Shown piece after piece: positions 1 to 5,363 of a stretch of DNA of 10,223 nucleotides; positions within the stretch are counted from its first letter, which is position 1; each line of letters starts with the position of its first letter. Position numbers and translations under genes: made by a program. Origin of the DNA: Pseudomonadota bacterium. Its GTDB lineage: Bacteria > Pseudomonadota > Alphaproteobacteria > Rickettsiales > SXRF01. The DNA is taken from NCBI GenBank assembly GCA_028873275.1, contig JAGWLJ010000030.1:1-10223 (forward strand), in the 5' to 3' direction. The notes under the pieces were generated by a model. That model saw only the letters and a list, made by a program, of their open reading frames with translations. It made no database searches and was not told where the DNA came from.

Positions 1-11
1 GGAGAAATGAC

Positions 12-572
12 ATGAAAAAATTGATCGGCCTGATCGCGCTGCTGGCGCTGGGCGTTTTTGCCGAGGCACATGCCGAAACCGCCATCGGCGGCGGCTTCAC
101 CCTGACCGACCAGAACGGCCGGCAGGTCAGCGACGCCGATTTCCGCGGCAGGGACATGCTGCTTTTCTTCGGCTTCACCCACTGCCCCGACCTCTGCCCG
201 ACGACGCTTCTGGTCATGTCGCAGGTGGTGGAGCAGCTCAAAGGCGAGGCGGCTGGCGTGGCGCCGGTTTTCATCTCGGTCGACGCCGGGCGCGACACCC
301 CGGCACGGCTCAAGGAATATCTGGCCAATTTCAATCCCACCATCGTCGGGCTGACCGGCACGCAGCCGCAGATCGACGCCGTGGAGGCCGAATATAAAAC
401 CTATTCCGCCCGCGTGGAGGATAAGGACGCGCCGGACGGCTATGGCTTTGACCATTCGGGATATATCTATCTCATGGACCGGCAGGGGAAATTTGTGACC
501 GTGTTCACCGCCGATTCCAGCCCCCAGACCATCGCCGCCAAAATCCGCGAAACCCTGAAGGCGGGGAAATAG
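12..572 (+). CDS. SCO1/SenC family copper chaperone
   Basis: Periplasmic, thioredoxin-fold copper chaperone. The family delivers copper to, or reduces, the CuA site of cytochrome c oxidase. The 186-residue protein begins with a signal peptide or anchor (KK, then a Leu/Ala-rich core, ending in AHA at about residue 21). The copper-binding CxxxC motif is at Cys58 and Cys62 (FTHCPDLCPTT). The conserved distal histidine is His148 in GYGFDHSG. All three expected ligands are therefore present, and the length fits the family. A GGAG Shine-Dalgarno sequence at the very start of the window, 7 nt before the ATG, supports this start. Whatever lies upstream is outside the window, so operon membership cannot be judged. 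The gene is followed by 68 bp and then the tRNA. The family call is secure. Exact physiology (CuA assembly versus redox signalling, as proposed for SenC/PrrC) is inferred from the family. Confidence 0.93.
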   Translation: MKKLIGLIALLALGVFAEAHAETAIGGGFTLTDQNGRQVSDADFRGRDMLLFFGFTHCPDLCPTTLLVMSQVVEQLKGEAAGVAPVFISVDAGRDTPARLKEYLANFNPTIVGLTGTQPQIDAVEAEYKTYSARVEDKDAPDGYGFDHSGYIYLMDRQGKFVTVFTADSSPQTIAAKIRETLKAGK

Positions 573-640
573 GCGCGCCTGCCGCTTTTGCTTGAAAAAA
601 TCGCCGGTTCCGGCTAAGGAGTCCATCCGCCTCTTCAAAT

Positions 641-716
641 GCCGTCGTAGCTCAGCTGGTAGAGCATCGCATTCGTAATGCGAGGGTCGGGGGTTCGAGT
701 CCCTTCGACGGCACCA
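641..716 (+). tRNA. tRNA-Thr (anticodon CGT)
   Basis: A full cloverleaf can be drawn by hand. The 7-bp acceptor stem GCCGTCG/CGACGGC is perfect. The D arm is GCTC...GAGC. The anticodon stem TCGCA/TGCGA is perfect, with loop TTCGTAA, giving anticodon CGT, which reads the threonine codon ACG. The T arm is GGGGG-TTCGAGT-CCCTT with two G.U pairs. The discriminator A is at 713 and CCA is encoded at 714-716. A possible promoter lies upstream (TTGAAA at 592-597, 17 nt, then a poor TAAGGA), but it is weak. The 3' end of this gene, from the T loop through CCA and four bases beyond, is duplicated about 745 bp downstream. That is the usual mark of site-specific integration into a tRNA gene. The tRNA itself remains intact. 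Confidence 0.96.
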
Positions 717-720
717 GTTT
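700..720 (+). repeat. attL-like direct repeat copy (tRNA 3' end)
   Basis: This is the left copy of the 21-bp perfect direct repeat. It starts at the last base of the T loop, covers the 3' side of the T stem, the acceptor strand CGACGGC, the discriminator and CCA, and ends with GTTT. The base on either side differs between the two copies (G699 versus C1444; T721 versus C1466), so the identity is exactly 21 bp. Confidence 0.85.
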
Positions 721-744
721 TGGTAGTACATGTGTAGGATAAAA

Positions 745-1422
745 ATGGACATAGTTTTTTGGCATTCTGTGATGAAAGCTGTGTTAGCTTTTGCTCCATA
801 CAAAGTTGTACTAGTAGTGATAGGGGTAATAATCTGGTCTATTGCTACTATTTACTGTGTATCCCTCGTTGGCGTACCATTTTTTGAACGCATAAACTAT
901 GAACGTGATAAATTAATTGAAGCACGTTCTAATATAATTGATAAAACACAGAAATTGGCGGAATCATCAGGAATTCAAGTGACAAATAATTCTACAAATA
1001 CTGGAAATGTAAATGTGACGGGTAATAGCGGTGCTACACAAGTAAACATTGGCAGTCCAGGTAGTACTCAAGTCATTAATCAACATCGCAAAATTAATCC
1101 TCAAGCCAAGATTGAGAAATTGCAAAGAGACGGAAATTTTGTAATTCGTTTAATTCTTAATCAGACCTCGGGCATTTGGGATCAAGGCGTACTTTTTCAG
1201 TTTGAAGTGAAATTAACAGGGCCTTACAAAAGCGCACACATTGTTCAGGGGTTACCTCCGGCGTTGACGGATGTAAAAATTGGAGAAAACAGGGAGACAG
1301 GATATTATTCGTTTTCTACAATAACTGCTCCTTACGCTGATCGTCCTATCATATTTGAAGCAACTGCCGCTCAAGATATCAATGTAGAGAGATTTGCAGT
1401 CGCACCAATTGTGGGTCAATAA
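745..1422 (+). CDS. Unrecognised membrane-anchored protein of the island
   Basis: I do not recognise this protein. From ATG 745 it has 225 residues. An upstream in-frame ATG at 730 would add five (MCRIK), but an AGGA at 736-739 sits 5 nt before 745, so 745 is preferred. The N-terminus carries one strong transmembrane segment (around APYKVVLVVIGVIIWSIA, continuing through a hydrophobic stretch ending VGVPFF). A charged, probably coiled-coil stretch follows (ERINYERDKLIEARSNIIDKTQKL). Then comes a low-complexity Asn/Thr/Gly linker with short echoes (NTGNVNVTGNSGATQV, GSPGSTQV), and finally a ~110-residue C-terminal region with beta-like alternation and aromatic residues. No catalytic motif is visible. 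Codon use is AT-rich, unlike all its neighbours, and it is the only gene between the tRNA repeats, so horizontal acquisition is likely. It begins only 28 nt after the tRNA CCA, so read-through from the tRNA promoter could express it. Topology is probably N-in with the bulk outside the membrane, which is inference. Confidence 0.75.
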   Translation: MDIVFWHSVMKAVLAFAPYKVVLVVIGVIIWSIATIYCVSLVGVPFFERINYERDKLIEARSNIIDKTQKLAESSGIQVTNNSTNTGNVNVTGNSGATQVNIGSPGSTQVINQHRKINPQAKIEKLQRDGNFVIRLILNQTSGIWDQGVLFQFEVKLTGPYKSAHIVQGLPPALTDVKIGENRETGYYSFSTITAPYADRPIIFEATAAQDINVERFAVAPIVGQ

Positions 1423-1444
1423 ATCAGCTTTACTACAAGGCAGC

Positions 1445-1465
1445 TCCCTTCGACGGCACCAGTTT
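1445..1465 (+). repeat. attR-like direct repeat copy
   Basis: This is the right copy of the 21-bp tRNA-derived repeat. Only the T-stem/acceptor 3' portion and GTTT are present, with no D arm or anticodon arm upstream, so it is not a second tRNA. The glmS stop codon starts 5 bp further on. The base composition changes from AT-rich to GC-rich at this point. Confidence 0.85.
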
Positions 1466-1470
1466 CCCTA

Positions 1471-3291
1471 CTACTCCACCGTCACCGATTTGGCGAGGTT
1501 GCGCGGCTGGTCGACATCGGTGCCTTTGAGCACGGCCACGTGATAGGCCAGCATCTGCACCGGCAGGGCATATAACAGCGGCGTGATGAACGGATCGGCC
1601 TGCGGCAGGCGGATGGCGGCGCGGGGCATGTCGCCGATGGCGGCCAGGCCCTTCTCGTCGCTGAACAGGATGATCCGCCCGCCGCGCGCCGCCGCTTCCT
1701 GCAGGTTGGAGGCGGTTTTCTCGAACAGGTGGTCGGACGGGGCCAGCACGATCACCGGGACCTCCTCGTCAATAAGCGCGATCGGGCCGTGCTTCAGCTC
1801 GCCCGCCGCGTAGGCTTCGGCGTGGATGTAGGAAATCTCCTTCATCTTGAGCGCGCCTTCCATGGCCAGCGCATAGGAGGTGCCGCGCCCGATATAGAGC
1901 ATGTTCTTCGCATGAACGAGGTGGTCGGCCAGCGCCTCGATGCGGTGGTCGAGCCTGAGGATTTCCGCCATGTGCGCCGGGGCCTCGAGCAGCAGGCGGC
2001 ACAGCTCCTGCCGGCGGCCGGCATCGATGGCGCCGCGCGCCTCGGCTATGGCGACGGTCAGGCAGGCGAGCGTCGCCAGCTGCGTGGTGAAAGCCTTGGT
2101 AGATGCCACGCCGATCTCCGGCCCGGCATAGGTATGGATGGTGGCGTCGGCCTCGCGGGCCATGCTGCTCTCCGGTACGTTGACGATGGCCAGCACCGGG
2201 TGGTGCGGCTTGTCGTGGCGCAGCACGGCCAGCGTGTCCGCCGTCTCGCCCGACTGCGAGATGACGATGGTTAGGCTTTTTTTGTCCGGCACCGGCGAGC
2301 GGTAACGGTATTCCGAGGCGATGTCGGTCTCCACCGGCACGCGGGCGATGCTCTCCAGCCAGTACTTGGCCACCTGCGCCGCATAATACGACGTGCCGCA
2401 GGCCACCAGCCGCACGCGCTCGATGGCGGCGAGGTCGAATGGCAGATCGGGCAGGCGCAGGCTGAGCGATACCGGCTGGCAGTACATCTTGATCGTCTCG
2501 CCGACGACGCCCGGCTGCTCATGGATTTCCTTCTCCATGAAATGGCGGTAATTCTCCTTGCCGATCGAGCCGGCGCTGTAGCCCGACTGCACGATGGGCC
2601 GGCTGACCATATCGCCATCGGCGTTGTGGATGATCGCTTTTTTCGGCGTCAGCTCCACCCAGTCGCCGTCCTCCATGTAGCTGATGCGCGAAGTGAGATG
2701 CGACAGCGCCACCGCGTCGGAGCCCAGGAACATCTCGCCTTCGCCGTAGCCGATGGCCAGCGGCGGGCCGCGCCGCGCGCCGATCACTAGGTCCGGCGCA
2801 TCGGCGAAGATGAAGGCCAGCGCGAAGGCGCCTTCCAGACGCTCCAGCGTCATCGCCACCGCGTCCTGCGGCGTCAGGCCCTGCGAAAGATAATGCGTCG
2901 CCAGCACGGGCACCACTTCCGTGTCGGTCTGGCTGTAGAAGACGTGCCCCGCCGCCGCCAGCTCGTCGCGCAGGGCGCGGAAATTCTCGATGATGCCGTT
3001 ATGCACCACTGCCACTTTGCTGGTAACATGCGGATGGGCGTTGGTCTCGTTGGGGAAGCCATGCGTTGCCCAGCGCGTATGGCCGATGCCGATGACGCCG
3101 GGGAGCGGGGTGTCCTGAAGCTGCTTTTCCAGGTTGACCAGCTTGCCCTCGGCGCGAACGCGGCGGATAGTTCCGCCCGTCACCGTGGCGATGCCGGCGG
3201 AATCATAGCCGCGATACTCGAGATGCTTGAGACCGCCGAGAATCAGCGGAGCCGCTTCACGATGGCCGGTAATGCCGATAATGCCGCACAT
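1471..3291 (-). CDS. glmS: Glutamine--fructose-6-phosphate aminotransferase
   Basis: Cytosolic GlmS converts fructose-6-phosphate and glutamine to glucosamine-6-phosphate and glutamate, the first step toward UDP-GlcNAc for peptidoglycan and LPS. The 606 residues match the usual length (about 609 in E. coli). The N-terminal Ntn-type glutaminase starts with MCGIIGI, whose Cys2 is the nucleophile after Met removal, and includes HTRWATHG and HNGIIEN. Two SIS sugar-isomerase domains follow (VACGTSYYAA and SQSGETADT; then RGTSYALAMEGALKMKE and GELKHGPIALI). The C-terminus DVDQPRNLAKSVTVE carries the conserved Schiff-base lysine. The start is fixed by the required Cys2. No Shine-Dalgarno is visible upstream: the 5' side is occupied by a heptamer-repeat hairpin. 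No glmS ribozyme features were seen in the short leader. The GST gene lies upstream on the same strand, 87 bp away, so they may or may not share a transcript. Confidence 0.97.
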   Translation of the reverse strand: MCGIIGITGHREAAPLILGGLKHLEYRGYDSAGIATVTGGTIRRVRAEGKLVNLEKQLQDTPLPGVIGIGHTRWATHGFPNETNAHPHVTSKVAVVHNGIIENFRALRDELAAAGHVFYSQTDTEVVPVLATHYLSQGLTPQDAVAMTLERLEGAFALAFIFADAPDLVIGARRGPPLAIGYGEGEMFLGSDAVALSHLTSRISYMEDGDWVELTPKKAIIHNADGDMVSRPIVQSGYSAGSIGKENYRHFMEKEIHEQPGVVGETIKMYCQPVSLSLRLPDLPFDLAAIERVRLVACGTSYYAAQVAKYWLESIARVPVETDIASEYRYRSPVPDKKSLTIVISQSGETADTLAVLRHDKPHHPVLAIVNVPESSMAREADATIHTYAGPEIGVASTKAFTTQLATLACLTVAIAEARGAIDAGRRQELCRLLLEAPAHMAEILRLDHRIEALADHLVHAKNMLYIGRGTSYALAMEGALKMKEISYIHAEAYAAGELKHGPIALIDEEVPVIVLAPSDHLFEKTASNLQEAAARGGRIILFSDEKGLAAIGDMPRAAIRLPQADPFITPLLYALPVQMLAYHVAVLKGTDVDQPRNLAKSVTVE

Positions 3292-3295
3292 AATT

Positions 3296-3374
3296 TAGTC
3301 ATTAGTCATTGGTCAATAGTCGTTAGCATAGGCTGCTGCTGCTGCCAACGACTAAAGACTCATGACCAATGACT
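3296..3374. repeat. Heptamer-repeat hairpin between GST and glmS
   Basis: This short intergenic element is built of 7-bp units. The left arm reads TAGTCAT, TAGTCAT, TGGTCAA, TAGTCGT, TAGCATA (3296-3330). The right arm reads AACGACT, AAAGACT, CATGACC, AATGACT (3347-3374). The arms are inverted: 3305-3315 pairs perfectly with 3363-3373 (11 bp) and 3317-3324 with 3347-3354 (8 bp), separated by a small asymmetric bulge on the right. The central part is a GCT-rich run (3331-3346). It nearly fills the gap between the two minus-strand genes and abuts the glmS start codon. Possible roles are a transcript hairpin, an RNA stabiliser or attenuator, or a dispersed palindromic or short tandem repeat element. 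The sequence does not decide among these. Confidence 0.7.
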
Positions 3375-3378
3375 TCTG

Positions 3379-4011
3379 TCAGGCTGCCGCCTTGTACTCC
3401 ACCTGCTCCGTCTTGAGCGCTTTCTGGTAAGACGGGCGGCTGCTGATTTCCTTCAGCAGACGTTTCACGTTGTCGCCCATGCGGATGGGAACCGGGAAAT
3501 AGCTGTTCCAGTTGGCGAACACGGTCAGCAGGATGTCGGCGGCGGTGATGTCCTTGCCGCAGATATACGGCATTTTGGCCAGGCGCTCGTCGATTTCCTG
3601 CCAGTATTTCTCGATCTGCGCCGCGCCGGCTTTATAAAGCTGCTCCTGCACGGCCTTATCCTGCACGTTCTTCATGATGAAGAACATTTTGCTGTAGCCC
3701 GGATGCACGGTGGCGTTGGCGAACATCAGCCATTCCAGCGCGGTGTCGCGCTCGCGCCCCGAGGTCGGCAGCATGGCGCTCGGATGCTGCTCCAGCAGGT
3801 GGATGATGATGGCCGCGCCCTCGCGGATGACCTGCCCGTCATCGTCCAGCACCGGCACCGCGCCGCGCGGGTTGATTTTGAGAAATTCGGGAGAGCGGTC
3901 CTTGGTGCCGGGTTTGTTGGCGTTGACCGCCTCGAACTGTACGCCCAGCTCGTTCAGTATGACATGCACCGCCATCGAGCAGGCGCCGGGGGAATAATAG
4001 AGCTTGTACAT
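3379..4011 (-). CDS. Glutathione S-transferase, beta-class-like
   Basis: Cytosolic GST of 210 residues that conjugates glutathione to electrophiles or acts in thiol redox chemistry. The N-terminal thioredoxin-like domain carries YYSPGACS with Cys11, the position of the characteristic cysteine of bacterial beta-class GSTs such as E. coli GstA. NPRGAVPVLDDDGQ supplies the cis-proline (Pro53), and EGAAI near residues 64-68 is the glutathione-contacting turn. The all-helical C-terminal domain includes the conserved N-capping region ICGKDITAADILL. The start at 4011 is chosen because AGGAG sits just upstream with about 7 nt spacing and the protein then begins at the expected family N-terminus. A 48-residue upstream extension in frame has no family similarity and is rejected. 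The gene is divergent from the plus-strand membrane-protein gene across about 200 bp. Substrate cannot be assigned. Confidence 0.93.
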   Translation of the reverse strand: MYKLYYSPGACSMAVHVILNELGVQFEAVNANKPGTKDRSPEFLKINPRGAVPVLDDDGQVIREGAAIIIHLLEQHPSAMLPTSGRERDTALEWLMFANATVHPGYSKMFFIMKNVQDKAVQEQLYKAGAAQIEKYWQEIDERLAKMPYICGKDITAADILLTVFANWNSYFPVPIRMGDNVKRLLKEISSRPSYQKALKTEQVEYKAAA

Positions 4012-4154
4012 TCGGTTTCTCCTTTTCCTGATTGCCGCGGCCGGTCGGTCACGGTGAGATGCTATATACCCCAAATCGGATAAAAAAGGGAATGGAGAAA
4101 CGCGGCGGCGGTTAAAATATAACTTCTTCAATATGCTGGTAAATACGGCTGTCA

Positions 4155-4160
4155 TATAAT
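4155..4160 (+). promoter_or_regulatory. Candidate -10 box (TATAAT)
   Basis: An exact TATAAT lies in the AT-rich divergent intergenic region (4012-4214), about 55 bp before the GTG of the following gene. No good -35 hexamer is found at 16-18 nt upstream, so this is only a candidate. The same region must also hold the promoter of the GST gene on the minus strand, for which I see only a weak TATATA-like box near 4062-4068. Nothing else was recognised in these roughly 200 bases. Confidence 0.3.
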
Positions 4161-4214
4161 CTTAACTTTAACCGGCGTCCCCAATAGGGTATGGTACTAA
4201 CTGGATAATTCTGC

Positions 4215-5084
4215 GTGGACACCGGAATGGCCTATATGCCCTCGACCGACGATTATTACGACGCCATTCACCAGGCGACGTGGACTAGGCGCACAGCCGG
4301 ATTTCTGGCCGGGACAACGCTGGGGGTGTTGTTCGGCGGGACTATCGGGGCAGTGGCCGCCTTTCTGCCGTATGTTATAAGTACCTTAGGCGTGGCAGGC
4401 GCAAGCATAGCGGCGGCATCGCCTCCGGGGGCGGCAGCCATCGCCCTGAGTGCCGGATTGTTTGCCGGTATTTCCGGTCTTATGGGGTTTGCCGCCGTTG
4501 CGACCGTGGGAGCGGATGCCGGCGCTATCGCCGCCGGGCTCGCCGAAAAGGAGAAGCGCGAAGTGGCGGCGCAGCCTATCATCGAGCGCGAGCCGCAGGA
4601 AAAAGCGGCAGAGCCTGTGCCCAGTATCTTCAACTGGAAAGTGGCCGCGATCACCGTACCGCTATTCGCCGCCTTCGGGGCCATAACGGCGCTTCACCCG
4701 GCGACGGCATCGGCCGTTGCCGCCCTCGGCTTTGAAGGCCCTACCCTTGCGCAGCCTGCCAGTGCAGCCGCTATTGCCGCTACATCAAGCGTCTTTGGCA
4801 TGTTCGGCAGCCTTATTGGCTTCAAGTTTTCCTACCTGACCAATAAATTCAGCAATTTCTATATGGGCATCATCACCGGCAAATCGCTCTCGCAGGAGCC
4901 GGAAAAAGAGATGGGATCGCCGAAAACGCTTTTATATAGAGAGAATGGGAGAGCCATCGAGGAGTCATCCCTGAGCCAGGTTCCGGAAAAGCCTTTTGCT
5001 TCCGAGAAGCTGCGCCAGTCCGTTCAGGCCCTGCTTAATAAAAACGACGCACCCGCTTCCCGCGATGTGACGCTGACGCGCTGA
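4215..5084 (+). CDS. Hydrophobic protein with duplicated membrane hairpin
   Basis: I do not recognise a named family. Read from GTG 4215 it has 289 residues. In-frame ATGs at 4227 and 4236 are possible starts, and no strong Shine-Dalgarno decides. Two Ala/Gly-rich hydrophobic blocks (about residues 28-108 and 143-205) are separated by a charged Glu/Lys/Pro linker (110-138). A polar tail of about 75 residues follows. The two blocks are related: residues 70-92 and 181-203 align without gaps with 10 of 23 identities (shared AAAIA, F, and the L-x-GF end). This suggests an internal duplication of a membrane hairpin. Glycine spacing resembles glycine-zipper helices. The gene lies between divergent GST and convergent acylphosphatase, and its TGA directly abuts the acylphosphatase stop at a TGATCA palindrome. 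Base composition is like the GC-rich neighbours, so it appears resident. A role in the membrane is likely; nothing more specific can be supported. Confidence 0.72.
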   Translation: MDTGMAYMPSTDDYYDAIHQATWTRRTAGFLAGTTLGVLFGGTIGAVAAFLPYVISTLGVAGASIAAASPPGAAAIALSAGLFAGISGLMGFAAVATVGADAGAIAAGLAEKEKREVAAQPIIEREPQEKAAEPVPSIFNWKVAAITVPLFAAFGAITALHPATASAVAALGFEGPTLAQPASAAAIAATSSVFGMFGSLIGFKFSYLTNKFSNFYMGIITGKSLSQEPEKEMGSPKTLLYRENGRAIEESSLSQVPEKPFASEKLRQSVQALLNKNDAPASRDVTLTR

Positions 5085-5363
5085 TCACGCTGTCGGCAAC
5101 GCGACAAAGCCCTCTTCCGGCGCTTCGCCCCATTCGGATGTTTCGACGTTCTCGACCTGTGCCAGAATCGGGCCTTCCCAGCAGGCTTCCAGCATGGCGC
5201 TGACCTGCTCTCCCTCGCCGCTGAATACGGCTTCCACCGTGCCGTCGCTGCGGTTGCGCACCCAGCCCTGCAATCGCAGCTCGCTGGCCGTGCCGATGGC
5301 CCAGGAGCGGTAGCCGACGCCCTGCACCCGCCCTTTGATAACGGCGCGGACAGTGTGACTCAT
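5085..5363 (-). CDS. acyP: Acylphosphatase
   Basis: Small cytosolic enzyme of 92 residues, the normal family length. It hydrolyses carboxyl-phosphate anhydrides such as 1,3-bisphosphoglycerate or carbamoyl phosphate. Both acylphosphatase signatures are present: GRVQGVGYR (residues 11-19, with catalytic Arg19 in the phosphate-binding loop) and GWVRNRSDGTVEA (from 33, with catalytic Asn37). The start codon overlaps the stop of the upstream nnr gene in an ATGA arrangement, so translation is probably coupled to nnr. Its stop immediately abuts the stop of the convergent plus-strand gene, leaving no space for a terminator between them. In vivo substrate is unknown for most bacterial members. A damage-clearing role beside Nnr is an inference from context. 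Confidence 0.95.
   Translation of the reverse strand: MSHTVRAVIKGRVQGVGYRSWAIGTASELRLQGWVRNRSDGTVEAVFSGEGEQVSAMLEACWEGPILAQVENVETSEWGEAPEEGFVALPTA

Larger units (their letters stand above)
700..1465. mobile_element. Candidate mini-island integrated at tRNA-Thr 3' end
   Basis: The block is bounded by a perfect 21-bp direct repeat (700-720 and 1445-1465), the first copy being the 3' end of the tRNA gene. The spacing between copies is 745 bp. The interior is markedly AT-rich (about 38% GC in 781-840 and 30% in 901-960, counted by eye), while glmS next door is far richer in GC. It holds one intact gene and no integrase, excisionase, transposase or IS-type inverted ends. Tyrosine-recombinase integration into a tRNA 3' end is well established and produces this arrangement. 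That this block moved that way, with a recombinase supplied in trans or since lost, is inference. Excising it would leave the tRNA CCA end 10 bp from the glmS stop codon. An alternative is the remnant of a larger island reduced by deletion. Confidence 0.72.

Noticed and set aside
603..614. GCCGG-TT-CCGGC palindrome as a terminator after the SCO1 gene
   Set aside because: The loop is only 2 nt and no T run follows, so an intrinsic terminator is not supported.
723..1436. GTAGTA near the left repeat and TACTAC near the right repeat as paired recombinase arm sites
   Set aside because: They are only six bases long and at unequal distances from the repeats (2 and 8 nt), so they are compatible with chance.
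1445..1465. Second tRNA gene
   Set aside because: Only the 3' acceptor/T-stem strand is present; no D arm, anticodon arm or 5' acceptor strand lies upstream.
3292..3378. glmS ribozyme/riboswitch or CRISPR array upstream of glmS
   Set aside because: The 87-bp leader is occupied by the heptamer hairpin and is too short for the ribozyme; the 7-bp units have no spacers of CRISPR size.
4012..4155. N-terminal 48-residue extension of the GST gene
   Set aside because: A good Shine-Dalgarno and the conserved family N-terminus place the start at 4011. The extension lies in the AT-rich intergenic region and has no GST-like sequence.
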